Positions 1-5,564 of a DNA stretch of 6,383 nucleotides are shown piece after piece (within the stretch, counting starts at the first letter, position 1; each line of letters starts with the position of its first letter). The notes beneath the pieces are model-generated. The model was not told where the DNA came from and did no database searches. It was given only the letters and a program-made list of their open reading frames with translations. Source of the stretch: Conexibacter sp. GTDB lineage: Bacteria; Actinomycetota; Thermoleophilia; Solirubrobacterales; Solirubrobacteraceae. The position numbers and the translations under genes were made by a program. The stretch lies in the NCBI GenBank assembly GCA_025964055.1, contig JAOPZP010000226.1, forward strand, positions 1 to 6,383, written 5' to 3'.

Positions 1-2
1 CC

Positions 3-590
3 GCCCGCACGCAGTCGTTCACGAAGTCGTTCCCGCGCTGCGGCATCCCCGACGCCTTCGGCGACTGGACCACCTACGCGCAGTACATCGACTTCCTGAC
101 GCGGACGCAGTCGATCGTGGAGTACACGCAGGTCTGGTGGTCGGTGCGGCCGCACTTCTCCTTCGGCACCGTCGAGGTCCGCATCGCCGACGCGCAGGGC
201 ACCGCGACAGAGAGCGACGCGCTCGGCCAGCTCATCGTGGCGACCGTCGCCCAGGCCGCCCGCGACCACGACGAGGGGCGTCCGGCCCCCGATCTCCCGG
301 GTCGCGTGCTTGAAGAGAACCTCTGGCGGGCTATCCGCTACGGGATGGACGGCAAGCTCATCGACCTCGCCACGATGACCGAGCAGCCCGCGTCGGCCGC
401 GGTCGCCGGTCTGCTTTCCTGGACCTCACCGATGCGCTCCGAGCTCGGCATCGACCCCGTGCTGCCCGCCCTCAACGGCGCGCAGCGCCAGCGCCGCGCG
501 ATCGCGTCCGGCGCACCGATGGAGGAGGTCTACGCGGCCTCCGTGCAGGACACCCGGCAGACCTACGCCCAGGAGGTTCCCGCCTCATGA
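3..590 (+). CDS. Carboxylate-amine ligase, GCS2 family (YbdK/EgtA-like glutamate-cysteine ligase), 5'-truncated by window edge
   Basis: The reading frame is open from base 3 to the TGA at 588-590 and gives 195 C-terminal residues; the true start lies left of the window, and the in-frame GTG at 117 is an internal valine. Family assignment rests on the motifs CGIPDAFGDW, VWWSVRPHFSFGTVEVRIAD (strand and active-site core of the GCS2 fold) and ENLWRAIRYGMDG near the C-terminus, which match in order the actinobacterial YbdK-type ligases. Known members join an amino acid amine to the gamma-carboxylate of glutamate using ATP (gamma-glutamylcysteine and related products) in the cytosol. The real substrate cannot be told from this half; the N-terminal ATP-binding part is not visible. 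The gene ends in an ATGA junction with a 14-codon frame and is 37 bases from the DUF1844-like gene, so an operon is likely. No frameshift is seen. Confidence 0.88.
   Translation, partial: ARTQSFTKSFPRCGIPDAFGDWTTYAQYIDFLTRTQSIVEYTQVWWSVRPHFSFGTVEVRIADAQGTATESDALGQLIVATVAQAARDHDEGRPAPDLPGRVLEENLWRAIRYGMDGKLIDLATMTEQPASAAVAGLLSWTSPMRSELGIDPVLPALNGAQRQRRAIASGAPMEEVYAASVQDTRQTYAQEVPAS
571..576 (+). promoter_or_regulatory. Strong Shine-Dalgarno AGGAGG inside the end of the ligase gene
   Basis: AGGAGG (extending to AGGAGGT at 577) lies 10 bases before the ATG at 587. It is as good a match to the anti-Shine-Dalgarno as any in the window. It is 51 bases from the DUF1844-like start at 628, too far to serve it directly, and that gene has its own GAGG at 616-619. 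If functional, it therefore serves the 14-codon frame. Its bases also encode Gln-Glu-Val of the ligase, so chance is possible. Confidence 0.4.
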
Positions 591-631
591 CCATGTACCA
601 GCACCCATTCGTGATGAGGTTCGCACCATGA
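587..631 (+). CDS. Possible 14-codon coupled mini-ORF (MTMYQHPFVMRFAP)
   Basis: This short frame starts with an ATG overlapping the ligase stop (ATGA at 587-590) and ends with a TGA overlapping the next start (ATGA at 628-631), so it fills exactly the gap between two genes. It is preceded by AGGAGG at 571-576. Third codon positions are mostly G or C (11 of 14), though the stretch as a whole is only about 54 percent GC, clearly lower than its surroundings. The peptide has no recognisable domain. It could be a leader-like frame that carries ribosomes from the ligase to the next start, a real micropeptide, or chance. An ATG at 593 is in the same frame but is badly placed for the Shine-Dalgarno. 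I cannot show from sequence alone that it is translated. Confidence 0.3.
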   Translation: MTMYQHPFVMRFAP

Positions 632-1086
632 CCGACCAGCCGCAGCAGCCGCAGCCCGACCAGCAGCCGCAGATGTCCGAGGACGAGATGCGCGCCGCCT
701 ACGAGCAGCAGCTCGAGGAGCAGCTGCGCAACCTCCGGGTGGAGGACGTCGTCGTCCAGACGATCGTGACCCTGATCAACCTCGGCGGCCGCCGCGCCGG
801 CCTGGCGCCGGGTACCGAGGCCGAGCGCGACCCGCAGCAGCTGCGGCTCGCGATCGAGGGCGCCCGCGCGCTCCTCGGCCTCATCGAGTCAGAGCTCGGC
901 CCCGACGGCGCCGCCATCCGCGACGCGCTCTCCCAGCTCCAGCTCGCCTACGCGCAGCTGTCGGGCGGCGCGCCCGAGGGCGGCGGTGAGGGCGGTCCGG
1001 GCGGGACGCCCGGCGGTGGCCAGACGCCCCCGCAGGGCCCCGGCTCCGGCCAGCCGGCCAGCCGGCTGTGGGTCCCGGGGCAGTAG
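628..1086 (+). CDS. DUF1844-like small protein with Pro/Gln-rich and Gly/Pro-rich ends
   Basis: This encodes a 152-residue soluble protein of unknown function. The start is ATG 628 with GAGG at 616-619, 8 bases upstream. Three parts are visible. Residues 1-16 are rich in proline and glutamine. A helical core at about 17-113 contains VEDVVVQTIVTLINLGGRR, then LRLAIEGARALLGLIES and IRDALSQLQLAYAQL. A tail at about 114-144 is rich in glycine and proline, closing with SRLWVPGQ. The core order (hydrophobic helix ending in LG, an A..A..LL.LI.. helix, then a final helix ending near YA.L) resembles DUF1844 proteins, which are common in actinobacteria and lack a settled role; I make this match by eye and it is moderate. 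There is no signal peptide or membrane segment. The gene is probably cotranscribed with the ligase upstream. The low-complexity ends are probably disordered. Confidence 0.75.
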   Translation: MTDQPQQPQPDQQPQMSEDEMRAAYEQQLEEQLRNLRVEDVVVQTIVTLINLGGRRAGLAPGTEAERDPQQLRLAIEGARALLGLIESELGPDGAAIRDALSQLQLAYAQLSGGAPEGGGEGGPGGTPGGGQTPPQGPGSGQPASRLWVPGQ

Positions 1087-1149
1087 TCCGCGCTGTCTGA
1101 TCCAAAGGTCGCTCGCAAGGGCGCAGCCGGTTCCGCCTGGGCTGCCGAA

Positions 1150-1155
1150 TAGGAT
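1150..1155 (+). promoter_or_regulatory. Weak candidate -10 element (TAGGAT) upstream of hppA
   Basis: TAGGAT fits the TAnnnT core common in actinobacterial housekeeping promoters and lies 110 bases before the hppA start, within the only gap (1087-1265) between this gene and its left neighbour. No good -35 hexamer is present at 16-18 bases upstream, so support is weak. The same gap holds a short possible stem, GCAGCC (1123-1128) with GGCTGC (1140-1145). I see no recognisable riboswitch or other RNA in it. Confidence 0.22.
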
Positions 1156-1253
1156 GGCGGCCGCTGTATCAGGGCCGGCGTCGTCGTAGCGCCTCACAGG
1201 CCCGAACGTCGCTGCTCGCTGGTCAGTGAGTCGGCGGCGTCCCAACCAGACCT

Positions 1254-1260
1254 GGAGGAA
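1254..1260 (+). promoter_or_regulatory. Ribosome binding site deciding the TTG start of hppA
   Basis: GGAGGAA sits 5 bases before TTG 1266, an ideal spacing. No ATG or GTG in that frame is nearby with comparable support, and the protein then begins directly with the expected short periplasmic N-terminus and first membrane helix. This makes TTG the preferred start. Confidence 0.8.
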
Positions 1261-1265
1261 CTGCG

Positions 1266-3344
1266 TTGAGCGACTTTCTGACCGACCACGGGGTGATCGT
1301 GGCGCTGGTGTGCGCCGCGCTGGCGGTGGCCTACGGGCTCGTCACCACGCGGCAGCTGCTGGCGCTGTCGCCGGGCAACGCCGAGATGCAGCGCATCTCG
1401 GGCGCCGTCCAAGAGGGGGCCAAGGCCTACCTCAACCGCCAGTACACGACGATCGGCCTCGCCGGCGTCGTGCTGGCCATCGCCCTGATCTTCATCCAGG
1501 ACGGCTACGTCGCCGCCGGCTTCGTCATCGGCGGGGTCCTGTCCGGGGCGACGGGCTACATCGGCATGAACGTGTCGGTCCGCGCCAACACGCGCGTCGC
1601 CGAGGCGGCGCGCGGCGGCGTCTCGCCCGGCCTCGCCGTCGCCTTCCGCGGCGGCGCGATCACCGGCATGCTGGTCGTCGGCCTGGCGCTGCTGGGCGTG
1701 GCGGGGTATTACGGCCTGCTGACGACCGCGTTCGACCGCACGCAGAAGGAGGCCGTGGACGCGCTCATCGGCCTGAGCTTCGGCGGCTCGCTGATCTCGG
1801 TCTTCGCCCGGCTGGGCGGCGGCATCTTCACCACGGCCGCCGACGTCGGCGCCGACCTCGTCGGCAAGGTCGAGGCCGGCATCCCCGAGGACGACCCGCG
1901 CAACCCGGCGACGATCGCCGACAACGTGGGCGACAACGTCGGCGACTGCGCCGGCATGGCGGCCGACCTGTTCGAGACCTACGCGGTCACCGCCGTGGCG
2001 GTCATGCTGCTCGGCGTCCTGACCTTCACCGGCGCCGACTCCACGGCCGCAGCCCTGTACCCGCTGGTCCTGGGCGCGGTGGCGATCGTGGCGTCGATCA
2101 TCGGCACGTTCTTCGTCCGGACGAGCACCGACAACGTCGAGGGCGCGCTGTACAAGGGGCTCATCGCCTCCGGCGTCATCGCGGCGATCCTGTTCTACCC
2201 GGTCACGAAGTGGCTGATGGACGGCGTCCAGTACAAGGGCGGCATCGACACGCCGGGCGTCGGCAAGCTCTACCTCTGCGCGCTGATCGGCATCGGCGTG
2301 ACCGCGCTGCTGTTCGTCATCACCGACTACTACACCTCGACGCGGTTCGGCCCGGTCAAGAAGACCGCGGCGGCCTCGCAGACGGGCCACGCGACGAACA
2401 TCATCTCGGGCCTGGCCCAGGGCTTCCAGGCCACGGCGCTGCCCGCCCTGGTGCTCTGCCTCGGCATCCTCGGCGCGTGGAAGCTGGCGGGCGGCGGCAC
2501 GGTCGGGATCTACGGCATCGGCGTCGCCGTGATGGGTCAGCTCTCGCTGACCGGCCTCATCGTCGCGCTCGACGCGTTCGGGCCGATCACCGACAACGCC
2601 GGCGGCATCGCCGAGATGGCGGAGCTCCCCGAGGAGGTCCGCAACATCACCGACAAGCTCGACGCGGTCGGCAACACGACCAAGGCGGTCACCAAGGGCT
2701 ACGCGATCGGCTCCGCGGTGCTGGCGGCCGTCGTGCTCTTCGCCGGCTTCCGGTTCGAGCTGCGCGACGCGGGCGTGAGCGCCCAGACGCTGCTCTTCGA
2801 CGTCGGCAACCCCGCCGTCCTGATCGGCCTGCTGCTGGGCGGCCTGATGGTCTGCCTGTTCGCGGCGATGTCGATGGAGGCGGTCGGCCGAGCGGGCGGC
2901 GAGGTCGTCGAGGAGGTCCGCCGCCAGTTCCGCGAGAAGCCCGGGATCATGGAGGGCACCGACCAGCCCGACTACGCCCGGTGCGTCGACCTGGTCACCA
3001 AGGCTGCCCAGCGGGAGATGATCCTGCCGGCGCTGCTGCCGATCGCGATGACGTTCATCGTCGGGATCATCGACGTGCAGGCCCTGGGCGGCCTGCTCAT
3101 CGGCGTGATCGTCGTCGGCTTCTTCTTCGCCGTCTTGATGACCGCCGGCGGCGGCGCCTGGGACAACGCCAAGAAGCTGATCGAGGACGGCGCGTTCGGC
3201 GGCAAGGGCTCCGAGGCCCACGCCGCGTCGGTGACCGGCGACACGGTCGGCGACCCGTTCAAGGACACGTCGGGCCCGGCCATCAACCCCATGATCAAGG
3301 TCGCCAACATCGTGGCGATCCTGATCATCCCGATCATCACCTAG
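1266..3344 (+). CDS. hppA: K+-independent membrane-bound proton-pumping pyrophosphatase
   Basis: This integral membrane enzyme hydrolyses pyrophosphate to two phosphates and pumps protons across the cytoplasmic membrane. It has 692 residues, usual for bacterial members, and about 16 membrane helices. Signatures in order: DVGADLVGKVE at 193-203, followed by IPEDDPRNPA; DNVGDNVGDCAGMAADLFE at 219-237; DAFGPITDNAGGIAEMAE at 436-453; GNTTKAVTKG at 469-478; DNAKKLIEDG at 633-642; GDTVGDPFKD at 658-667. Together these supply the Asp/Lys/Asn residues that bind Mg-pyrophosphate. Lys473 and Thr476 correspond to the positions (Ala460 and Ala463 in the Carboxydothermus enzyme) that separate K+-independent from K+-dependent types, so this is the K+-independent, proton-pumping class. 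Thr190, in GGGIFTTAADVG, is odd: other members have lysine there. The start is TTG with a strong ribosome binding site. A hairpin follows the stop. No frameshift is seen. Confidence 0.97.
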   Translation: MSDFLTDHGVIVALVCAALAVAYGLVTTRQLLALSPGNAEMQRISGAVQEGAKAYLNRQYTTIGLAGVVLAIALIFIQDGYVAAGFVIGGVLSGATGYIGMNVSVRANTRVAEAARGGVSPGLAVAFRGGAITGMLVVGLALLGVAGYYGLLTTAFDRTQKEAVDALIGLSFGGSLISVFARLGGGIFTTAADVGADLVGKVEAGIPEDDPRNPATIADNVGDNVGDCAGMAADLFETYAVTAVAVMLLGVLTFTGADSTAAALYPLVLGAVAIVASIIGTFFVRTSTDNVEGALYKGLIASGVIAAILFYPVTKWLMDGVQYKGGIDTPGVGKLYLCALIGIGVTALLFVITDYYTSTRFGPVKKTAAASQTGHATNIISGLAQGFQATALPALVLCLGILGAWKLAGGGTVGIYGIGVAVMGQLSLTGLIVALDAFGPITDNAGGIAEMAELPEEVRNITDKLDAVGNTTKAVTKGYAIGSAVLAAVVLFAGFRFELRDAGVSAQTLLFDVGNPAVLIGLLLGGLMVCLFAAMSMEAVGRAGGEVVEEVRRQFREKPGIMEGTDQPDYARCVDLVTKAAQREMILPALLPIAMTFIVGIIDVQALGGLLIGVIVVGFFFAVLMTAGGGAWDNAKKLIEDGAFGGKGSEAHAASVTGDTVGDPFKDTSGPAINPMIKVANIVAILIIPIIT

Positions 3345-3357
3345 GTCCGCCGCGGGA

Positions 3358-3384
3358 GGGAGGCGGCCATGCGTGCCGCCTCCC
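3358..3384 (+). terminator. Perfect 10-bp GC-rich hairpin after hppA (possible terminator or attenuator)
   Basis: GGGAGGCGGC (3358-3367) and its exact reverse complement GCCGCCTCCC (3375-3384) flank the 7-base loop CATGCGT, starting 13 bases after the hppA stop. There is no T-run after it, so it is not a classical intrinsic terminator, although GC-rich actinobacteria often rely on hairpins without U-tracts. It ends 33 bases before ATG 3418 of the next gene. It would also hide the GGAGG and the alternative GTG start at 3373, so a role in translation control is possible. Confidence 0.5.
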
Positions 3385-3399
3385 GACCGTCGCGCTGCC

Positions 3400-3405
3400 T
3401 ACACT
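3400..3405 (+). promoter_or_regulatory. Candidate -10 element (TACACT) just before the APC-Usp permease
   Basis: TACACT matches TAnnnT and lies 12 bases before ATG 3418, placing a transcription start only about 5 bases before, or at, the start codon. This fits the absence of a Shine-Dalgarno before 3418 and its position beyond the hppA hairpin. No convincing -35 is present, so it is a candidate only. Confidence 0.3.
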
Positions 3406-3417
3406 GCGCAGCGCTCA

Positions 3418-5334
3418 ATGGCCGAACGTCGCCTCCATGGCCTCCAGCGCGTTCTCGGGGTGAACGCGCTCTTCTCGACCGCCTACGGCAACGTGGGGTC
3501 GTCGATCTACTACGCCCTGGGCCTGGTCGCGAGCTTCGCGCTGGGCCTGACCCCGGTGGTGTTCGTCATCACCGGCTTCATCTTCTATCTGACGGCCGCC
3601 ACCTACGCCGAGGCCACGGCGATGTACCCCGAGGCGGGCGGCTCGTCGTCGTTCGCCCGGCACGCGTTCAACGAGTTCTGGTCCTTCTTCGCGGCGTGGG
3701 CGCAGATGCTCAACTACACGATCACGATCGCCATCTCGGCGTTCTTCGTGCCGCACTACCTCGGCGGGCTGTTCTGGGACGGGCTGCGCCACGGCCCCGG
3801 CGACGTCGTCTTCGCCATCGGGCTGATCGCGCTGCTGTCGCTGGTCAACGTCCGCGGCGTCAAGGAGTCCGCCGGCGTCAACGTCGGCCTGGCGCTCGTG
3901 GACTTCTTCACCCAGCTGCTGCTGGTCGCCGTCGGCTTCCTGCTGGTCTTCTCGCCGCACGTGCTCGTCGACAACGTCCACTGGGGCATCGCGCCGACGT
4001 GGAAGGACTTCTTCATCGCGATCCCGGTGGGCATGATCGCCTACACCGGCATCGAGACGATCTCGAACATGGCCGAGGAGGCCAAGGACGAGGAGAAGAC
4101 GATCCCCGCGGCGATCAACCGCGTCGTCATCGCCGTCTTCGCGATCTACTCGCTGCTGCCGATGGTCGCCCTGTCAGCGCTGCCGGTCACGCAAGGCCCC
4201 GACGGCAAGTACACCACCCAGCTCGGCCTTCCCGAGGACCAGGGCGGCTTCGCCGGCGACCCCGTCCTCGGCGTCGTCAAGCACTTCGACCTCGGCTTCA
4301 TGCAGGCGCCGGCCGAGCTCTACGTCGGCGTTCTGGCCGCCACGATCCTGCTGATCGCCTCCAACGCGGGGATCATCGGCGTGTCGCGGCTGGTGTACTC
4401 GATGGGCATCCACCGTCAGGTGCCCGACCGGCTGCGCCAGCTGCACCCCAGGTACGGCACGCCCTACGTCGGGATCATGATCTTCGGCGTGATCGCCTGC
4501 CTGGCGGTCATCCCGGGCAAGGCGGCGTTCCTGGGCAACATGTACGCCTTCGGCGCGATGCTGTCGTTCACGATCGCGCACCTGGCGGTCATCCGGCTGC
4601 GCCTCGCCCAACCCGGCGCGCGCCGCCCCTGGCGCGGGCCCGGCAACATCGCCCTGAGCGGCGGGCGCTCGATCCCGCTGTTCGCCGTCTTCGGCGGCAT
4701 CGGCACCGGCCTGGCGTTCGTCGTGGTCACCGCGCTGCACCTCGACGTCGCGCTCGCGGGCATCACCTGGCTCGCCCTGGGCTGCGTGATCTACCCGATC
4801 TACCGCAAGCGCCAGGGGCTGGACCTGACGACGACCACCAAGGTGGCCGTGCAGCGCCCGGTGGTCGAGCACGAGGCCGAGTACGAGTCGGTCCTCGTCG
4901 CGCTCGACGCCGGCCAGCCCTATCCGAAGGGCGCGATCGCCACGGCCGCCAAGGTCGCGGCGCGGCGCCGGCGCGGCATCCACGTCCTGGTCTACATCGC
5001 CGTGCCGCAGTCGGCGCCGATCGACGCCGACCTGCCCGAGGCCGAGCAGGCGGCCGAGTCGATCATCGAGCAGGCCCGCCTGCAGGGCGGCCGGCGCGTC
5101 ACCGGGCACGTCGAGAAGGTGCGCCCGGGCCAGGCCGGCCGCATGATCGTGCAGGAGGCGCGCGAGCTCGACGCCCGCGCGATCGTCGCGCCGCTGCCGC
5201 CGCGCACCGGCGGCTCCCTGTTCGGCAAGACGCTGGAGACCGTGCTCGCCGAGCGCCCGTGCCGCGTGATCATCCAGTCGGACCCGGCCCAGCCGGCGGC
5301 GCCCCGGCCCGCGCCCGTCGGCGTGGCCGGGTAG
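3418..5334 (+). CDS. APC-superfamily amino acid/amine permease with C-terminal Usp domain
   Basis: From ATG 3418 the protein has 638 residues. Residues about 15-462 form a 12-helix APC permease. The unwound helix 1 is YGNVGSSIYYALG (23-35), the helix 2 end is YPEAGGSSSFAR (70-81), and the helix 6 substrate and ion site is YTGIETISNMAEE (209-221). A hydrophilic outer loop spans about 257-298. Such carriers move amino acids or amines by ion coupling or exchange; the substrate is not readable here. After a charged linker, residues about 488-620 form a cytosolic universal-stress-protein domain (SVLVALDAG at 491-499, RPCRVIIQ at 613-620), probably a nucleotide-sensing regulator. Its usual G-2x-G-9x-G(S/T) ATP loop is degenerate (GGSLFGKT at 598-605). 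The start is uncertain: GTG 3373 would add 15 residues and has GGAGG 9 bases upstream, but the extension is poor in G/C third positions and not expected of the family. Confidence 0.9.
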   Translation: MAERRLHGLQRVLGVNALFSTAYGNVGSSIYYALGLVASFALGLTPVVFVITGFIFYLTAATYAEATAMYPEAGGSSSFARHAFNEFWSFFAAWAQMLNYTITIAISAFFVPHYLGGLFWDGLRHGPGDVVFAIGLIALLSLVNVRGVKESAGVNVGLALVDFFTQLLLVAVGFLLVFSPHVLVDNVHWGIAPTWKDFFIAIPVGMIAYTGIETISNMAEEAKDEEKTIPAAINRVVIAVFAIYSLLPMVALSALPVTQGPDGKYTTQLGLPEDQGGFAGDPVLGVVKHFDLGFMQAPAELYVGVLAATILLIASNAGIIGVSRLVYSMGIHRQVPDRLRQLHPRYGTPYVGIMIFGVIACLAVIPGKAAFLGNMYAFGAMLSFTIAHLAVIRLRLAQPGARRPWRGPGNIALSGGRSIPLFAVFGGIGTGLAFVVVTALHLDVALAGITWLALGCVIYPIYRKRQGLDLTTTTKVAVQRPVVEHEAEYESVLVALDAGQPYPKGAIATAAKVAARRRRGIHVLVYIAVPQSAPIDADLPEAEQAAESIIEQARLQGGRRVTGHVEKVRPGQAGRMIVQEARELDARAIVAPLPPRTGGSLFGKTLETVLAERPCRVIIQSDPAQPAAPRPAPVGVAG

Positions 5335-5354
5335 CGGCGTAGCCTGTGCCCCAG

Positions 5355-5564
5355 ATGGCCAAGCCCCGCGACGTGCACCGCCAGACCACGCTGCTGTTCT
5401 CGTCGGTCATGGTCCTACTGGGCGTGGCGATGATCGTGCGGACCGTCGCCGGCGGCGGCAGCGCGCTGGCCCTCGGCCTGCTGCTCGGCGTGCTGTTCGT
5501 CGCGGCGGGCGCCGGGCGGATCTACCTGGCGCTGCGCCCCGGCCGCAGCCGGGAGAAGTCCTAG
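5355..5564 (+). CDS. Small two-helix membrane protein of unknown function
   Basis: The protein has 69 residues from ATG 5355; GTG 5346 would add three. A basic N-terminus (MAKPRDVHRQ) is followed by two hydrophobic segments at about 11-32 and 36-60, joined by a short TVAGGGS turn, and a strongly basic tail (RPGRSREKS). With positive charge at both ends, both termini are probably cytosolic (hairpin topology). I recognise no domain. It begins 20 bases after the APC-Usp stop and its TAG overlaps the GTG of the next permease by one base, so it is part of this transport operon and may be an accessory or stabilising subunit for one of the permeases; that role is inference from position. No Shine-Dalgarno is visible. 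TAGCCT at 5340-5345, 9 bases ahead, could be a -10 for a leaderless or nearly leaderless transcript, or initiation may be by coupling. Third-position G/C use agrees with a real gene. Confidence 0.72.
   Translation: MAKPRDVHRQTTLLFSSVMVLLGVAMIVRTVAGGGSALALGLLLGVLFVAAGAGRIYLALRPGRSREKS

Noticed and set aside
651..669. CAG/CCG-rich repeat at the start of the DUF1844-like gene
   Set aside because: It is short and irregular, and is explained by Pro/Gln codons of a low-complexity N-terminus; it is not a microsatellite or mobile repeat.
1051..1068. Stem CAGCCGG/CCGGCTG with a 4-base loop near the end of the DUF1844-like gene, as a terminator
   Set aside because: It lies inside the coding sequence, has no T-run after it, and arises from repeated CCGGC in Gly/Pro/Ala/Ser codons; such stems are expected by chance at this GC content.
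1087..1265. Possible riboswitch ahead of hppA
   Set aside because: I compared it by eye with the fluoride, c-di-GMP and ydaO-type c-di-AMP consensus sequences and found none of their core motifs; only short weak stems are present.
1194..3221. 675-codon open frame on the minus strand opposite hppA
   Set aside because: It is an antisense shadow of a very GC-rich gene: the product is almost only Asp, Arg, Ala, Glu, Gly and His repeats, with no fold-like pattern, while the plus strand encodes a full pyrophosphatase.
1226..3463. 745-codon plus-strand frame overlapping hppA in another phase
   Set aside because: The product is dominated by Arg, Gly and His from frame-shifted GC-rich codons; it overlaps a certain gene and has no domain.
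4174..5109. 311-codon minus-strand frame opposite the APC-Usp gene
   Set aside because: Composition-driven antisense frame with no domain and no promoter or ribosome binding site.
3369..5342. 657-codon plus-strand frame overlapping the APC-Usp gene, starting in the hairpin loop
   Set aside because: Same Arg/Pro/Gly-rich artefact of GC bias; the other phase encodes a clear permease.
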